A DNA stretch of 64,000 bases from Anaerobaca sp035448545. Its GTDB lineage: Bacteria > Planctomycetota > Phycisphaerae > Sedimentisphaerales > Anaerobacaceae. Below the pieces are notes generated by a model. That model ran no database searches, was not told the DNA's origin, and saw nothing but the letters and a program-made list of their open reading frames with translations. Within the stretch, counting starts at the first letter, position 1, and each line of letters begins with the position of its first letter. The position numbers and the translations under genes are program-made. The stretch spans positions 1 to 64,000 of the forward strand of contig DAOTJE010000012.1 in the NCBI GenBank assembly GCA_035448545.1, in the 5' to 3' direction. Below, one piece after another: positions 48,060-57,577 of the stretch.

Positions 48060-48806
48060 CTACGCCCTTTGGCGTCTACGCAGCCAGCCGGCCACGCCGA
48101 GTCCAATGCTACCCAGAAGGGCCGCACCGGGTGCCGGCGCGTGAGCCGGAGGGGTCTGGGCCCGACGCACGGCCCATTCCTCGTAGCCGCCGTCGTTGTC
48201 GTACCTCTCGCCGAACATCGAGTACAGATAGACATAGTCGCCGCCGGCAAACAGCGCGTCGGGGATGTAGGCCAGCATGTCGCCGCTGCCACTGCCGCTG
48301 TTGAGGGCAGCGTTCAGCAGAATCCCGTTGTCGGCTCCGGCATCGAGGTTGAACACCGCCGTTCCCAGCTCCGAATAGGACCCAATATCGCCCTGTCCGG
48401 CCAGGTAGATCTCAATCGTATCCAGGGACAGCAGGCTCTTGCGACCGCTGGCCTCGTTGATGTCGAGGAGGAACTCGCGATAGTCGATGCCGTTCAGACT
48501 CACGATGGGCACATCGGCCAACAGCAGCGACCGGGTGAACTGCGGCGAGTTGTTTTCATGGAACTCGAGCGGTCGCGCGTCGGTGTTGTAGCCCTGTTCA
48601 ACCGCCTGATTCGTCTGAATTCGTACGAATGACTCGATCAGACCCGTGCCGGCCGCTGCGTAGCTGCCCTGCACAAACCAGGCCCCGTTGATCGTCCCGC
48701 TCGCGCCGGACGTCGTCAGGTCGAGCATCATGTCCGCACGGACCTCGACCGATCCGCAGCAGGCTGTGATCAAGACCACACAGATGAGTAACCGTGATCC
48801 AGACAT
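48060..48806 (-). CDS. PEP-CTERM-like exported protein
   Basis: A 248-aa protein starting at ATG 48806 (GGGGGATAAGGGTG upstream). Signal peptide MSGSRLLICVVLITACCGSVEVRA, a secreted beta-rich domain (MLDLTTSGASGTINGAWFVQG..., AEGGDYVYLYSMFGERYDNDGGYEEWAVRRA), and a C-terminal sorting tail: APAPGAALLGSIGLGVAGWLRRRQRA. The last part is a PEP-CTERM-type signal (helix then Arg cluster) with a degenerate PEP box. Exosortase-dependent sorting is inferred; no exosortase gene is in the window. Confidence 0.75.
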   Translation of the reverse strand: MSGSRLLICVVLITACCGSVEVRADMMLDLTTSGASGTINGAWFVQGSYAAAGTGLIESFVRIQTNQAVEQGYNTDARPLEFHENNSPQFTRSLLLADVPIVSLNGIDYREFLLDINEASGRKSLLSLDTIEIYLAGQGDIGSYSELGTAVFNLDAGADNGILLNAALNSGSGSGDMLAYIPDALFAGGDYVYLYSMFGERYDNDGGYEEWAVRRAQTPPAHAPAPGAALLGSIGLGVAGWLRRRQRA

Positions 48807-48881
48807 CACCCTTATCCCCCAAGACAACTCTTGCGATCGCATACACATCACTGCTCAAATGCAGTTGCCCCAATATCACCC

Positions 48882-48911
48882 ATTCTACGTATTTTCCCTT
48901 ATACATGTCAA
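48882..48911 (-). promoter_or_regulatory. Promoter of the PEP-CTERM gene
   Basis: -35 TTGACA (48911-48906), an 18-base spacer and -10 TAGAAT (48887-48882); TACGTA overlaps the -10 region. Confidence 0.45.
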
Positions 48912-49051
48912 TAGGCACGAACCCATGTCGCGGGAGCAGTAACTGAATGCACATCAAGCCTGCCAGATGGTCCTGTAATATCTCCATAAGCAACACTTAT
49001 AACAGCGATTTTCGGTCAGAATAGCCTTCGGCTAACCAATCACGTTTCCCG

Positions 49052-49726
49052 CTATTGTCCGTCGATGGCCTTGAGGGCAACCTGAAAGGACAGAGGGATG
49101 GGGGCTTCGAGCGTCAGGCGCCGGTCGGAGGGCAGGATCAACGACGATCGCCAGGCGTGGAGCATGAGGCGGCTGAAGCCCTGCCGGGCGGCCTGGTCGC
49201 CGTAGAGCGGGTCGCCTGCGATCGGGTGGCCAATATGGTAGAGATGGACGCGGATCTGGTGGCGCCGGCCCGTTCGCGGCCGGGCCTCAACCAGCGTGTG
49301 GGACCGGAAACGATCGAGGACCCGGAACTCTGTGGTGCTGGATTTGCCTCGCTCGGGATCGACCGCGACCCGGCCCGAGCCGAACTGCCGCAACGGCCGG
49401 TCGATCGTCCCGCCATCTTCAGCGATAACCCCTTGCACCAAAGCAAGATACAGCTTTTCGACGGCGCGTGTCTCGAACTGCCGGTTGAGCCGCCGATGAG
49501 CCTTGGGATTGCGGGCGAACAGGATCAGGCCGCTCGTCTCTTTGTCGATCCGGTGGACGATATAGAGCTTCTCGCGCCGCTCGGCGCAGAGCAGCTCGAA
49601 GAGCGAACCGCCCTGCCCGTACCGCTCCGGTATGGCAGCCAGGCCCTCGGGTTTGTCCACCGCCAGAATGTCTTCATCCTCATAGAGAACAGGAATCGTC
49701 GTCAAACTGCACCGCCCTGCCAGCAC
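49052..49726 (-). CDS. RluA-family 23S/tRNA pseudouridine synthase
   Basis: A 224-aa frame from GTG 49726, with a possible later start near LTTIPVLYEDEDILAVDKPEGL. Motifs: AVDKPEGLAAIPE, HRIDKETSGLILFARN (catalytic Asp) and RTGRRHQIRVHLYHIGHPIAGDPLYG. RluA enzymes convert specific uridines in rRNA or tRNA. It is shorter at the N-terminus than S4-containing relatives. Confidence 0.85.
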   Translation of the reverse strand: MLAGRCSLTTIPVLYEDEDILAVDKPEGLAAIPERYGQGGSLFELLCAERREKLYIVHRIDKETSGLILFARNPKAHRRLNRQFETRAVEKLYLALVQGVIAEDGGTIDRPLRQFGSGRVAVDPERGKSSTTEFRVLDRFRSHTLVEARPRTGRRHQIRVHLYHIGHPIAGDPLYGDQAARQGFSRLMLHAWRSSLILPSDRRLTLEAPIPLSFQVALKAIDGQ

Positions 49727-49815
49727 CTCTGCCCGTGCGTTGTTATACTTTTCAACCCGAAACCATAATAAGCCGCCGCAAATTGAACAGAAGTATAATA
49801 AGATATCTCCATCCT

Positions 49816-50565
49816 ATGAGCACCAACCGCTTTTTTGTCTCGGAATCGGGGTTCGAAGGCGATCTGGTTCGGCTCAGTGCCGAGCAGGCGCATCAGGTCT
49901 GCCACGTGCTGCGGCTCAAGACAGGCGACGGGATCGTCGTGTTGGACAATGCCGGCAGCGAGTACGAAGTGGAGCTGACGACCGCCGGCAAGCGCGAGGC
50001 GACCGGGCGGATCGTGGCCCGTCGCCAGGCGAAGGGCGAGCCGACGGTGCGGATCACGCTGTTCCAGGGGCTACTGGCCCGCGAGAAGTTCGAGTGGGTG
50101 CTCCAGAAAGGCACGGAGGTGGGCGTGTCGCGATTCGTCCCCGTCGAGACCGAGCGGACGCTGCTGCGCGCCCGGCAGATCGATCCGAAGAAGCTGGACC
50201 GCTGGCAGCGAATCGTCACCGAGGCCGCCGAGCAATCGCATCGAGGCCGGGTCCCGCAGATCGAGCCGGCGATTCCATTCCCCCAAACGCTGCCGCGGCT
50301 GGCCGCATTCGACCGGGCGCTCATCGCCGCAACGTCAGGCCAGACCAAGAGGCTATCCGAAGCCCTTGCAGCGAGCGGCAGGCCCTTGGCCTCGGTCGCC
50401 GTCCTGATCGGCCCCGAAGGCGGATTCAGCAACGAGGAGACCACTCTGGCCTGCCAAGGCGGCGCTGTGCCGGCGAGCCTGGGCCCGCGCATCCTGCGGA
50501 CCGAGACCGCCGCCATCGTTGCGCCGGCCCTGGTCCTGTTCGAACTCGGGCAGATGGGACCCTGA
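49816..50565 (+). CDS. rsmE: 16S rRNA m3U1498 methyltransferase RsmE
   Basis: A 249-aa protein from ATG 49816: MSTNRFFVSESGFEGDLVRLSAEQAHQVCHVLRLKTGDGIVVLDN. SPOUT fold with LLAREKFEWVLQKGTEVGVSRFVPVETERT, LIGPEGGFSNEE and LGPRILRTETAAIVAPALVLFELGQM near the C-terminus (the knot). It methylates U1498. The divergent neighbour is RluA, so two rRNA modification genes share this intergenic region. Confidence 0.9.
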   Translation: MSTNRFFVSESGFEGDLVRLSAEQAHQVCHVLRLKTGDGIVVLDNAGSEYEVELTTAGKREATGRIVARRQAKGEPTVRITLFQGLLAREKFEWVLQKGTEVGVSRFVPVETERTLLRARQIDPKKLDRWQRIVTEAAEQSHRGRVPQIEPAIPFPQTLPRLAAFDRALIAATSGQTKRLSEALAASGRPLASVAVLIGPEGGFSNEETTLACQGGAVPASLGPRILRTETAAIVAPALVLFELGQMGP

Positions 50566-50716
50566 CGGGGCCATCACACCCCGATGTAGGCCATTTCCAT
50601 TCGGGCATCGCGGGGGTATGATGGCGTCGTGGGAAAGGCCGGGAATCTCGGGAACCCCGGAGTTCGTCTTGATCAACTCGTATTCCAAGGCTGTCCGACA
50701 GCAGAAGGGAGCAGTC

Positions 50717-51688
50717 ATGAAGCGCAGAGCGGGTCTTTGCGTGGGTGCGGTAGCGTTGCTGGCTCTTGTGGTTCTGGTGCAGGCGGCGCAAGAGGAATCA
50801 TCGAATGCTGCGGCGGGCCGGCTCGGCGCTCCGGCGGCCCCGCTGACGGGATTGCAGTGGATCAAGGGAGGGCCGGTGCAGATCGAGAAGGGTTCGGTCT
50901 ATGTGGTCGAGTTCTGGGCGACGTGGTGCCCGCCCTGCCGGACGAGCATCCCGCATCTGACCGAGATCCAACGTCAGTTCAAGGACCGGGGCGTGACGAT
51001 CGTCGGCATCTCCGACGAGACCGCCGACGTCGTCAAGCCATTCGTCGCCCAGATGGACGAGCAGAAGAAGATGGAGTACGCCGTCGCCATCGACCCCGAG
51101 GGCCAGGTCTCCAAGGGCTACATGGAAGCGTTCGGCATCGAGGGCATCCCCCACGCGTTCATCGTGGGCAAGGACGGCGTCGTTCTGTGGAACGGACACC
51201 CGATGGACGCCATGGACGAAGTGCTCCAGCAGATCGTCGCGGGGCAATTCGACCACGTCGCCTATGCCCGGCAGAAGGCCGCCAGGGAGGCGGAGGAAGC
51301 CCGCCTGCTCCAGCGCTACAAGGACTACTTCGCGAAGGTGATCGCCAACAGCGACGAGGCACCGTCGATCGGACGCCAGCTCGTCGCCGAATCGTCCGAC
51401 GCCGGCATGCTCAACTCGCTGTCGTGGACGATTCTGACGCGCGTGCCCGACGAGCGCCGCGACCTCGAACTGGCCCGCGACGCCGCCGCCAAGGCCGTCA
51501 AGCTGACGCAGGAAAACGAGCCGGCCATTCTCGACACCTACGCCCTGGCGCTGTACGAGCTGGGCAGGAAGTATGTCGCCCAGGCCGTCACGATCCAGAA
51601 GAAAGCGGTCGAACTGACCGACAACCCGCAGGCGAAAGAAAGCCTGTCCAAGGCCCTGCAACGCTACGAGGCAGCCACCGTCGAATAG
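50717..51688 (+). CDS. Exported TlpA/thioredoxin-like protein
   Basis: A 323-aa protein, ATG 50717 (GGGAG upstream). Signal MKRRAGLCVGAVALLALVVLVQAA. The thioredoxin fold begins near residue 58: VEFWATWCPPCRTSIPHL with Cys71 and Cys74. The last 100 residues (LLQRYKDYFAKVIANSDEAPSIGRQL...LARDAAAKAVKLTQENEPAILDTYALALYELG) look like a TPR-type helical domain. A periplasmic disulfide/reductant role is inferred. It precedes RsmI by 20 bases. Confidence 0.8.
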   Translation: MKRRAGLCVGAVALLALVVLVQAAQEESSNAAAGRLGAPAAPLTGLQWIKGGPVQIEKGSVYVVEFWATWCPPCRTSIPHLTEIQRQFKDRGVTIVGISDETADVVKPFVAQMDEQKKMEYAVAIDPEGQVSKGYMEAFGIEGIPHAFIVGKDGVVLWNGHPMDAMDEVLQQIVAGQFDHVAYARQKAAREAEEARLLQRYKDYFAKVIANSDEAPSIGRQLVAESSDAGMLNSLSWTILTRVPDERRDLELARDAAAKAVKLTQENEPAILDTYALALYELGRKYVAQAVTIQKKAVELTDNPQAKESLSKALQRYEAATVE

Positions 51689-51708
51689 AAAGCGTCGGGG
51701 AGTCTTGA

Positions 51709-52413
51709 ATGCCCGAAACGGGAACGCTGTATCTGGTTTCGACGCCGATCGGGAACCTCGGTGACATCACGCTGCGGGCGCTGGAGACGCTGCGGGCGGT
51801 GGACTATGTCGCCAGCGAGGACACCCGCCGGACCGGCCTGCTGCTGAAGCACTTCGACATCAAGAAACCCCAGATTTCCTTCCACGAGCACAACGAGCAG
51901 CGCGTCATCGGTCGTATCGTCGGGCTGCTCCGCGAAGGCAAGTCCGTCGCCGTGGTCACCAGCGCCGGCACGCCGAGCATCTCCGACCCCGGCTTTGTCG
52001 CGCTGTGGGAGGCGGTCAAGGAAGGACTCGAAGTGACGGCGATTCCGGGTGCGACGGCGTTCGTTCCGGCCCTGGTGCTCTCGGGCATGCCGGTCTACAG
52101 TTTCACCTTCCGGGGCTTCCCGCCGCACAAGAGCGGCAAGCGACGCAAGTTCCTGGAGATGGATAAGGACTCACCGCACACGCTGATCTACTACGAGAGC
52201 CCCTACCGTCTGCGCAAGTTCCTCACCGAGGCGATGGAGGTCTTCGGTAATCGCCATGCGGCCGTCTGCAAGGAGCTAACCAAGATGTTCGAGCGTGTCA
52301 CCCGAGGCCGACTGTCCGAACTCCTCGACGACCTCGAAGAAAACCCCAAAGGCGAATACGTCATCGTCATCGCCGGCGCGGAATACCTGGACAAGACAGA
52401 CCCGACAGGTTGA
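51709..52413 (+). CDS. rsmI: 16S rRNA 2'-O-methyltransferase RsmI
   Basis: A 234-aa protein. LYLVSTPIGNLGDITLRALETLRAVDYVASEDTRRTGLLLKHFDIKKP is the RsmI signature, with SFHEHNE, SAGTPSISDPG and VYSFTFRGFPPHKSGKRRKFLE following. It methylates the ribose of C1402. The C-terminal KEYVIVIAGA-like end is intact. Confidence 0.9.
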   Translation: MPETGTLYLVSTPIGNLGDITLRALETLRAVDYVASEDTRRTGLLLKHFDIKKPQISFHEHNEQRVIGRIVGLLREGKSVAVVTSAGTPSISDPGFVALWEAVKEGLEVTAIPGATAFVPALVLSGMPVYSFTFRGFPPHKSGKRRKFLEMDKDSPHTLIYYESPYRLRKFLTEAMEVFGNRHAAVCKELTKMFERVTRGRLSELLDDLEENPKGEYVIVIAGAEYLDKTDPTG

Positions 52414-52513
52414 CAAACGCCGACGCAATACGCGATGATACGCGTTGTGGAGCCGTCCAGGAGCACCGGGATAGAATCGAACAGCCCGACGTGAAGCAGG
52501 ATTGAGGCATCGC

Positions 52514-52762
52514 ATGGATTACCACCTGACTGAACATGCGCGTGACGCCGTGGAGAAGCGGGGAATTCGGCTTGCCTGGCTGGAGAAAACACTCGCGGCT
52601 CCAGAGTGGACGGAGAAGGATGTGATCGACAATGAACTGGAGCACCGTCTTGCGCGGATCGCAGAATTCGGAGGCCGCGTGCTTCGCGTGATTGTCAATA
52701 CCCATGCTGCACCGCCGCGCGTGGTCACTGCATATTTCGATAGAAGGAGGTCAGGCCGATGA
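52514..52762 (+). CDS. DUF4258 protein (toxin-like)
   Basis: An 82-aa protein starting at ATG 52514 (TTGAGG upstream): MDYHLTEHARDAVEKRGIRLAWLEKTLAAPEWTEKDVIDNELEHRLARI, then FGGRVLRVIVNTHAAPPRVVTAYFDRR. This is the DUF4258/RelE-like domain often found as toxin of small TA-type pairs. It overlaps the next gene by ATGA. Confidence 0.7.
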   Translation: MDYHLTEHARDAVEKRGIRLAWLEKTLAAPEWTEKDVIDNELEHRLARIAEFGGRVLRVIVNTHAAPPRVVTAYFDRRRSGR

Positions 52763-52995
52763 GACTGAAGGTAGACCATGAGGCGGATGCTCTTTACCTG
52801 AGTCTGAGCGAAAAGCCAGCCAAGGAGTCCGAAGAGGTTTCGCCGGGCATTGTCGTTGACTTCGATGAGAATGGTCAAGCTGTGGGAATCGAGATGCTGT
52901 ACCTGTCCAAACGCGCCTCCGCTGTAGACACTCAGAGACTGCTCTTTGAGTCCGTCCCACGCGTGGTCCAAGCATCCGGAGACGCAACACGCTGA
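52759..52995 (+). CDS. DUF2283 protein (partner of DUF4258)
   Basis: A 78-aa protein: MRLKVDHEADALYLSLSEKPAKESEEVSPGIVVDFDENGQAVGIEMLYLSKRA, the typical DUF2283 pattern. DUF4258/DUF2283 pairs are common on mobile and accessory DNA and are taken to act together, possibly as toxin-antitoxin or immunity components. The role is inferred. Confidence 0.75.
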   Translation: MRLKVDHEADALYLSLSEKPAKESEEVSPGIVVDFDENGQAVGIEMLYLSKRASAVDTQRLLFESVPRVVQASGDATR

Positions 52996-53112
52996 TTGCG
53001 AAGAGCATATCAGTTCACTTGTCGGTACGACAACAGCCCGTCATCTGCTCCGGAAATACACTGGCACAGGTTCCTCGCTTGAGCCAATCAGCGTACACTG
53101 TGAAGGAGCCAG

Positions 53113-53496
53113 ATGGTGACAACAACCAATGTTATCTCACTCGTTTCAGCCTTGATTGTTGCAGCAGGATGGTTTGTGACCGGATACCTGAACCGGAGAA
53201 AAGATGTCGCGCAGAAACGTCTTGATCACAGGCTCGAAGCGTTGAAATCCTTTCTGCCAGTGTGGTTTTCGATCCAGCAACACAACGCACCTTTTGAGCA
53301 GCCAGGATTTCTTCAACAGCTGGAAATGGCCCGCAGCAATTTCCAGCTCTACGGCCACGAGGACGAAATCCAGATCATGGAGGAGTTCATCCGTGGATGC
53401 GAGCAGAATAACCTCGAAATCGCGAACGCTCAGTTGGCCCGGCTTGTACCGTTAGTCCGTGGACGAATTCGACAAGAGTTGGGAATCGGCGGCTAA
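53113..53496 (+). CDS. Small membrane-anchored hypothetical protein
   Basis: A 127-aa protein from ATG 53113 (GAAGGAG upstream): a single N-terminal transmembrane segment (TNVISLVSALIVAAGWFVTGYLNRRKD) is followed by a long helical domain (RLDHRLEALKSFLPVWFSIQQHNAPFEQPGFLQQLEMARSNFQLYG). GC content and codon use look lower than in its neighbours, suggesting recent transfer with the DUF4258/DUF2283 pair. Function unknown. Confidence 0.6.
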   Translation: MVTTTNVISLVSALIVAAGWFVTGYLNRRKDVAQKRLDHRLEALKSFLPVWFSIQQHNAPFEQPGFLQQLEMARSNFQLYGHEDEIQIMEEFIRGCEQNNLEIANAQLARLVPLVRGRIRQELGIGG

Positions 53497-53666
53497 CAAC
53501 AACCATCAACCCAACTGCCCGTGCTTTTCCTCGGCACGGCAGTAGCCGCCGGCGCGGAAATTGGGGGCAATAGGGACGACGAGCCGGACGTCTGACCTGC
53601 GTCGGACCAGGGATTGGGCCTGCTCGGCCCGTTCGCCGCAGCGCGCACTCTTGGAGGTACCGCAGC

Positions 53667-56129
53667 ATGTCGGCTACAGCAAGGAAGGCATTTCTGGTTG
53701 TCATCAGTCTGACTGGCTGTATCTCGTTTCTCGGGGGCTGCCACACACCGGCGGCGCGGCAATCCAAGGGGCATTCGTATGGGAAGGTGGAGCTGCTGCG
53801 GGACCGATGGGGCGTGCCGCACGTGTTCGCAGAGACCGACGCCGGTGCGATGTACGGGCTGGGCTATGCGGCCGCACAGGATCGTGCGTTTCAGATGTAC
53901 TACAATCTGCGGATCATCCAGGGCCGTCTGGCCGAGGTCGTTGGCGACGTCAAGGTGGGCGTCAGCCGGCAGCGGCCCGAAGGCACGAACTCGGCGATCC
54001 GCTCCGACGTCCAGATGCGAACGATCGGCTACTGGCTCGCCGCACAGCAGACGGCCCAGCAGCTTGCCCCTGAGTTGCGGACCCTGCTCGAAGCCTACAG
54101 CGAGGGTGTCAACGACTGTATCCGCAGCGAGCCGAACGGCTTGACATACCTGTTCGCCAAGTACGGTCTCGAACCGGAGCCCTGGACGCCGGCGGCGTGC
54201 ATCGCCTCCTGGTGGCGGCTGAGCCTGTTCTTCTCGGGCGACGGCCTGCGCGAGATGGGAACCTACTACGAAATCAAGGACGGGCAGCGTGAGGTGCGAT
54301 CCTTCGCGCCGGGCGACGCGGAAGGACCGATGAACATCGAGGGTCGTCACGTGCGGGACGATGCCTCGGTGATCCAGCGAGATGACGTCGGCGACGAATG
54401 GGTCGACGCGGTGACGGACTACGCGAGCGAGCACAACCTGATGCGCAAGATCGATGTCACACCCCAGCGCCGGCCTGCGCCGGAGGGCCCCCGGTTCAGC
54501 CATGCCTGGGTGGTGGGCAAGACGCGAACGACGAACGGCTCCGCGGTGCTGGTCAGCGATCCGCAGACGCCCGTGCGCAATCCGTCGCTGTTCCACGAGT
54601 TTCACATCTGCGGAGAAACGTTCAATGCGCGCGGCATCGGCGTCGCCGGCAGCCCGAACCTCCTGATCGGCTTCACGCCGAATGTCGCGTGGGGCCTGAC
54701 CGCTCTCGGCGCCGACCAGGCGGACCTGTTTCTGCTGAAGACCGATCCCAACCGCCCCAACCAGTACCAGGTCGATGGCCAATGGCTCGACATGGACGTC
54801 CGGACGGAGACGATTCACGTCAAGGACGCTGAGCCGCAGACGTTGACCGTGCGCCGAACGCGATTCGGACCCGTGGTGACATCACTGGCGATGGGCGTGC
54901 GCCGAGGCGACGAGGTGGCGCTGAAGCGCATCCCGATCTGCGATCCGCAACACGACACGTTCCGCGGCGCGCTCGACATGATTCGAGCCAAAGACGTGTA
55001 CGAGTTCCAGAAAGCCCTTGGTGGATGGACCTTCCCCAGCGCCAACTGCATCTTTGGCGACCGCGAGGGCAACATCGGTTTCAAGACGATCCTCGCACTG
55101 CCGATCCGTTCGGCGAACGCGCTGCTCGATGAATTTGCGGCGCACGAGGGATGGGACAGCGCCAACGACTGGCAGGGCTTCGTGCCGCACGAGCTGCTGC
55201 CGCAGGTAATCAACCCGAAGCAGGGCTGGCTGGTCAGCGCGAACCACCGGCCGATTGCCTCGTTCTACCCGATCTCGATGGGCATCTCGACCGGCAGTCT
55301 GGGCGACACGGACCGCTCCTGGCGCCTGAAGGAGCGCGTGCGGGCGAGGGAGTCGTTCACGCCGGAAGAGGTGCTCGACATTCATTACGACACGGTCGCG
55401 CCGATCAAGCGCAACCTCGTCAAGCTCGGCTACCACCTGCGTGACATCCAGCAGTACCCGCTGGAGGAAGAGACGCGGCTGGCGCTGGATTATCTGGAAG
55501 AGTGGCGCGATGCGGGATGCCGGTCCGAGATGCAGATCAAGGGAACCGAGATTCTGAACCTGATGCCGATGGCGTTCCGGCAGAACTTCGCGGCCGCGAC
55601 AATCTACGGCGGCGGCCTCTCCGGCCTGTGCAACATGCTCCAGACTATCGAGACGCGGATCGCCGAGAATCCGAACGCCGTGCTCACCGAGGAAGAGGCC
55701 GACTACGTCAACCTGATGCTGCGGGCCGCCTGGCGTTACGGCAAGGCCAACTACGGCGACGACCCGGCCCAGTGGAACGAAAAGGCCCGCGCGGGGTTGC
55801 TCGAAACGCGCCTGCCCTATATGTCCACGCTCGACGGGTTCGGCTCACTCGACGAGCAGAAAGACATCACCTTCCCGGCGCTGACGTGCATCGATGGCGG
55901 GACCATCCTCTCGCAGAAGGCCCAGTCCTACACGCAGTACGTCCCGATGGCCGATGCGGACGGCGCGATGGCCCTGCTGCCGGTCGGCGCCTCCGAGCGG
56001 CCCGACAGTCCGTATCGCCTGGGCGACTACGAGCTCTGGGAGAAGGCCCAACTCCGCCCCGCCCCCCTGTCCCGCCCCAAGGTCGAAGAAATCGCTGCCA
56101 GCCAGATCCCCCTGGCACCACGGATGTAG
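53667..56129 (+). CDS. Penicillin acylase-family lipoprotein
   Basis: An 820-aa protein from ATG 53667 (GGAGG upstream). Lipobox: VISLTGCISFLGGC (Cys25). The Ntn-hydrolase fold has ...LLRDRWGVPHVFAETDAGAMYGLGYAAAQDRAFQMYYNLRIIQGRLAE. The autoprocessing region reads PRFSHAWVVGKTRTTNGSAVLVSDP with Ser278 in the nucleophile position (most family members have GSNxW here). It may cleave acylated amines, amides or quorum signals. It is anchored to a membrane. Confidence 0.8.
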   Translation: MSATARKAFLVVISLTGCISFLGGCHTPAARQSKGHSYGKVELLRDRWGVPHVFAETDAGAMYGLGYAAAQDRAFQMYYNLRIIQGRLAEVVGDVKVGVSRQRPEGTNSAIRSDVQMRTIGYWLAAQQTAQQLAPELRTLLEAYSEGVNDCIRSEPNGLTYLFAKYGLEPEPWTPAACIASWWRLSLFFSGDGLREMGTYYEIKDGQREVRSFAPGDAEGPMNIEGRHVRDDASVIQRDDVGDEWVDAVTDYASEHNLMRKIDVTPQRRPAPEGPRFSHAWVVGKTRTTNGSAVLVSDPQTPVRNPSLFHEFHICGETFNARGIGVAGSPNLLIGFTPNVAWGLTALGADQADLFLLKTDPNRPNQYQVDGQWLDMDVRTETIHVKDAEPQTLTVRRTRFGPVVTSLAMGVRRGDEVALKRIPICDPQHDTFRGALDMIRAKDVYEFQKALGGWTFPSANCIFGDREGNIGFKTILALPIRSANALLDEFAAHEGWDSANDWQGFVPHELLPQVINPKQGWLVSANHRPIASFYPISMGISTGSLGDTDRSWRLKERVRARESFTPEEVLDIHYDTVAPIKRNLVKLGYHLRDIQQYPLEEETRLALDYLEEWRDAGCRSEMQIKGTEILNLMPMAFRQNFAAATIYGGGLSGLCNMLQTIETRIAENPNAVLTEEEADYVNLMLRAAWRYGKANYGDDPAQWNEKARAGLLETRLPYMSTLDGFGSLDEQKDITFPALTCIDGGTILSQKAQSYTQYVPMADADGAMALLPVGASERPDSPYRLGDYELWEKAQLRPAPLSRPKVEEIAASQIPLAPRM

Positions 56130-56317
56130 CCTCATCACCAGAATCTGGCGTCCGTGCCGAATACGGTGCAATAAAGCCGCAATCTGCGCACTGGAGCAAG
56201 AAGAGCGCTGTCGGCTTGACTCATCAACTAATTGCCACCTGATCGCAGAAAGTGTAGACTGTCGGCGGAGAAGGATGACAGCAACGTGTCTTGGTTAGAG
56301 GTAAAGGTGGTGTGCGA

Positions 56318-57577
56318 ATGATCCGACTGATTGAGGCGCTGAACTACAGATGTCTGCGCTACGTCAGACAACCCCTGGGGTCATTTCATGTCCTGGTAGG
56401 GCCCAATGCGAGCGGAAAGACGACCTTTCTGGATGTAATCGCCTTCTTGGGACGGCTGGTCGCTGATGGACCGGAGGCAGCTATTGACGAACGAACCAAG
56501 AACTTCCAGGATCTTGTATGGGGCCAAGCGGGGGGCTCCTTCGAACTTGTCGTGGAGGCGGCTATACCTGATCAGCGAAAAGGAGATCTGAACGGAGATT
56601 TCGATACGATTCGCTATGAGATATCGGTGGGCCTGAATCCCGACACAAGGGAGGTCGGCGTTATCCAGGAACGAGCCGCACTCAAGGCGCAAACATCCTC
56701 TGGTGGCAGACAGACGCTTCTTTTCCCTTGTGAGCCAGAGTGCCCTGACACCATAATCAGCAAACGCAGCAGCAAGGGTGAGCAGACCGTCTTGACAAAG
56801 GCCCCTCACGGAAACGATAACTACTACGCGGAGGTCAGGCGAGAATCCGGAGGCAAAGGGTGGATACCATCGTTTCGCCTGGGGCCCAAGAGGTCCGCAT
56901 TGGCGAATCTGCCGGAAGACGAAAGTCGCTTTCCGGTTTCGACTTGGTTCAAAAGGTTTCTTATTGAAGGGGTCCAGACTCTCGTACTGAACAGTCTGCT
57001 CATTCGCAAGGCCAGTCCTCCAGGCCAGGCACGAGGATTCAAAACAGATGGTTCGAACCTGCCCTGGGTCATCGAGAATCTGAGGAACAAAGCCAAGAAC
57101 AGCTTCGACCAGTGGATTGCGCACCTTCGGACGGCATTGCCGGACCTGAAAGACATCAAGACCGTCGAACGAGAGGACGACAAGCACCGCTATCTCAAGG
57201 TCTGCTATAACAATGGCCTTGAGGTACCATCGTGGATGGTTTCTGATGGAACACTCCGGCTGCTGGCTTTGACACTGCCTGCGTACTTGCGTAATCTGAC
57301 GGGCGTGTATCTTATCGAAGAACCGGAAAACGGAATCCATCCGGGTGCCATCGAGACCTTGTTTCAGTCCCTTTCTTCTGTTTACGACGCACAGATTCTG
57401 CTAGCCTCGCACTCGCCGGTCATTCTCAGCCAGGCACGCTTAGACCAGATTCTCTGTTTCCAGAAGACCGAGAGTGGGGCCACAGACATTGTAGCTGGGC
57501 CGCAGCACCCGGCGCTGAAGGACTGGAGAGGTCAACCCAATCTGGATGTTGTCTTTGCCAGCGGAGTCCTGGGATGA
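56318..57577 (+). CDS. AAA ATPase of a two-gene defence-type pair (MAD3-like)
   Basis: A 419-aa protein from ATG 56318 (AGGTGG upstream). Walker A GPNASGKT (28-35) near the N-terminus, a long insertion, and C-terminal VSDGTLRLLALTLPAYLRN...VYLIEEPENGIHP (signature-like then Walker B) followed by LLASHSPVIL. This is the AAA_21/OLD-like layout. The next gene overlaps by ATGA. The pair resembles the AAA ATPase and MAD4 proteins of methylation-associated defence systems, here without the other MADS genes. The resemblance is from memory of sequence pattern. The GC content falls below that of the neighbours. Confidence 0.65.
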   Translation: MIRLIEALNYRCLRYVRQPLGSFHVLVGPNASGKTTFLDVIAFLGRLVADGPEAAIDERTKNFQDLVWGQAGGSFELVVEAAIPDQRKGDLNGDFDTIRYEISVGLNPDTREVGVIQERAALKAQTSSGGRQTLLFPCEPECPDTIISKRSSKGEQTVLTKAPHGNDNYYAEVRRESGGKGWIPSFRLGPKRSALANLPEDESRFPVSTWFKRFLIEGVQTLVLNSLLIRKASPPGQARGFKTDGSNLPWVIENLRNKAKNSFDQWIAHLRTALPDLKDIKTVEREDDKHRYLKVCYNNGLEVPSWMVSDGTLRLLALTLPAYLRNLTGVYLIEEPENGIHPGAIETLFQSLSSVYDAQILLASHSPVILSQARLDQILCFQKTESGATDIVAGPQHPALKDWRGQPNLDVVFASGVLG

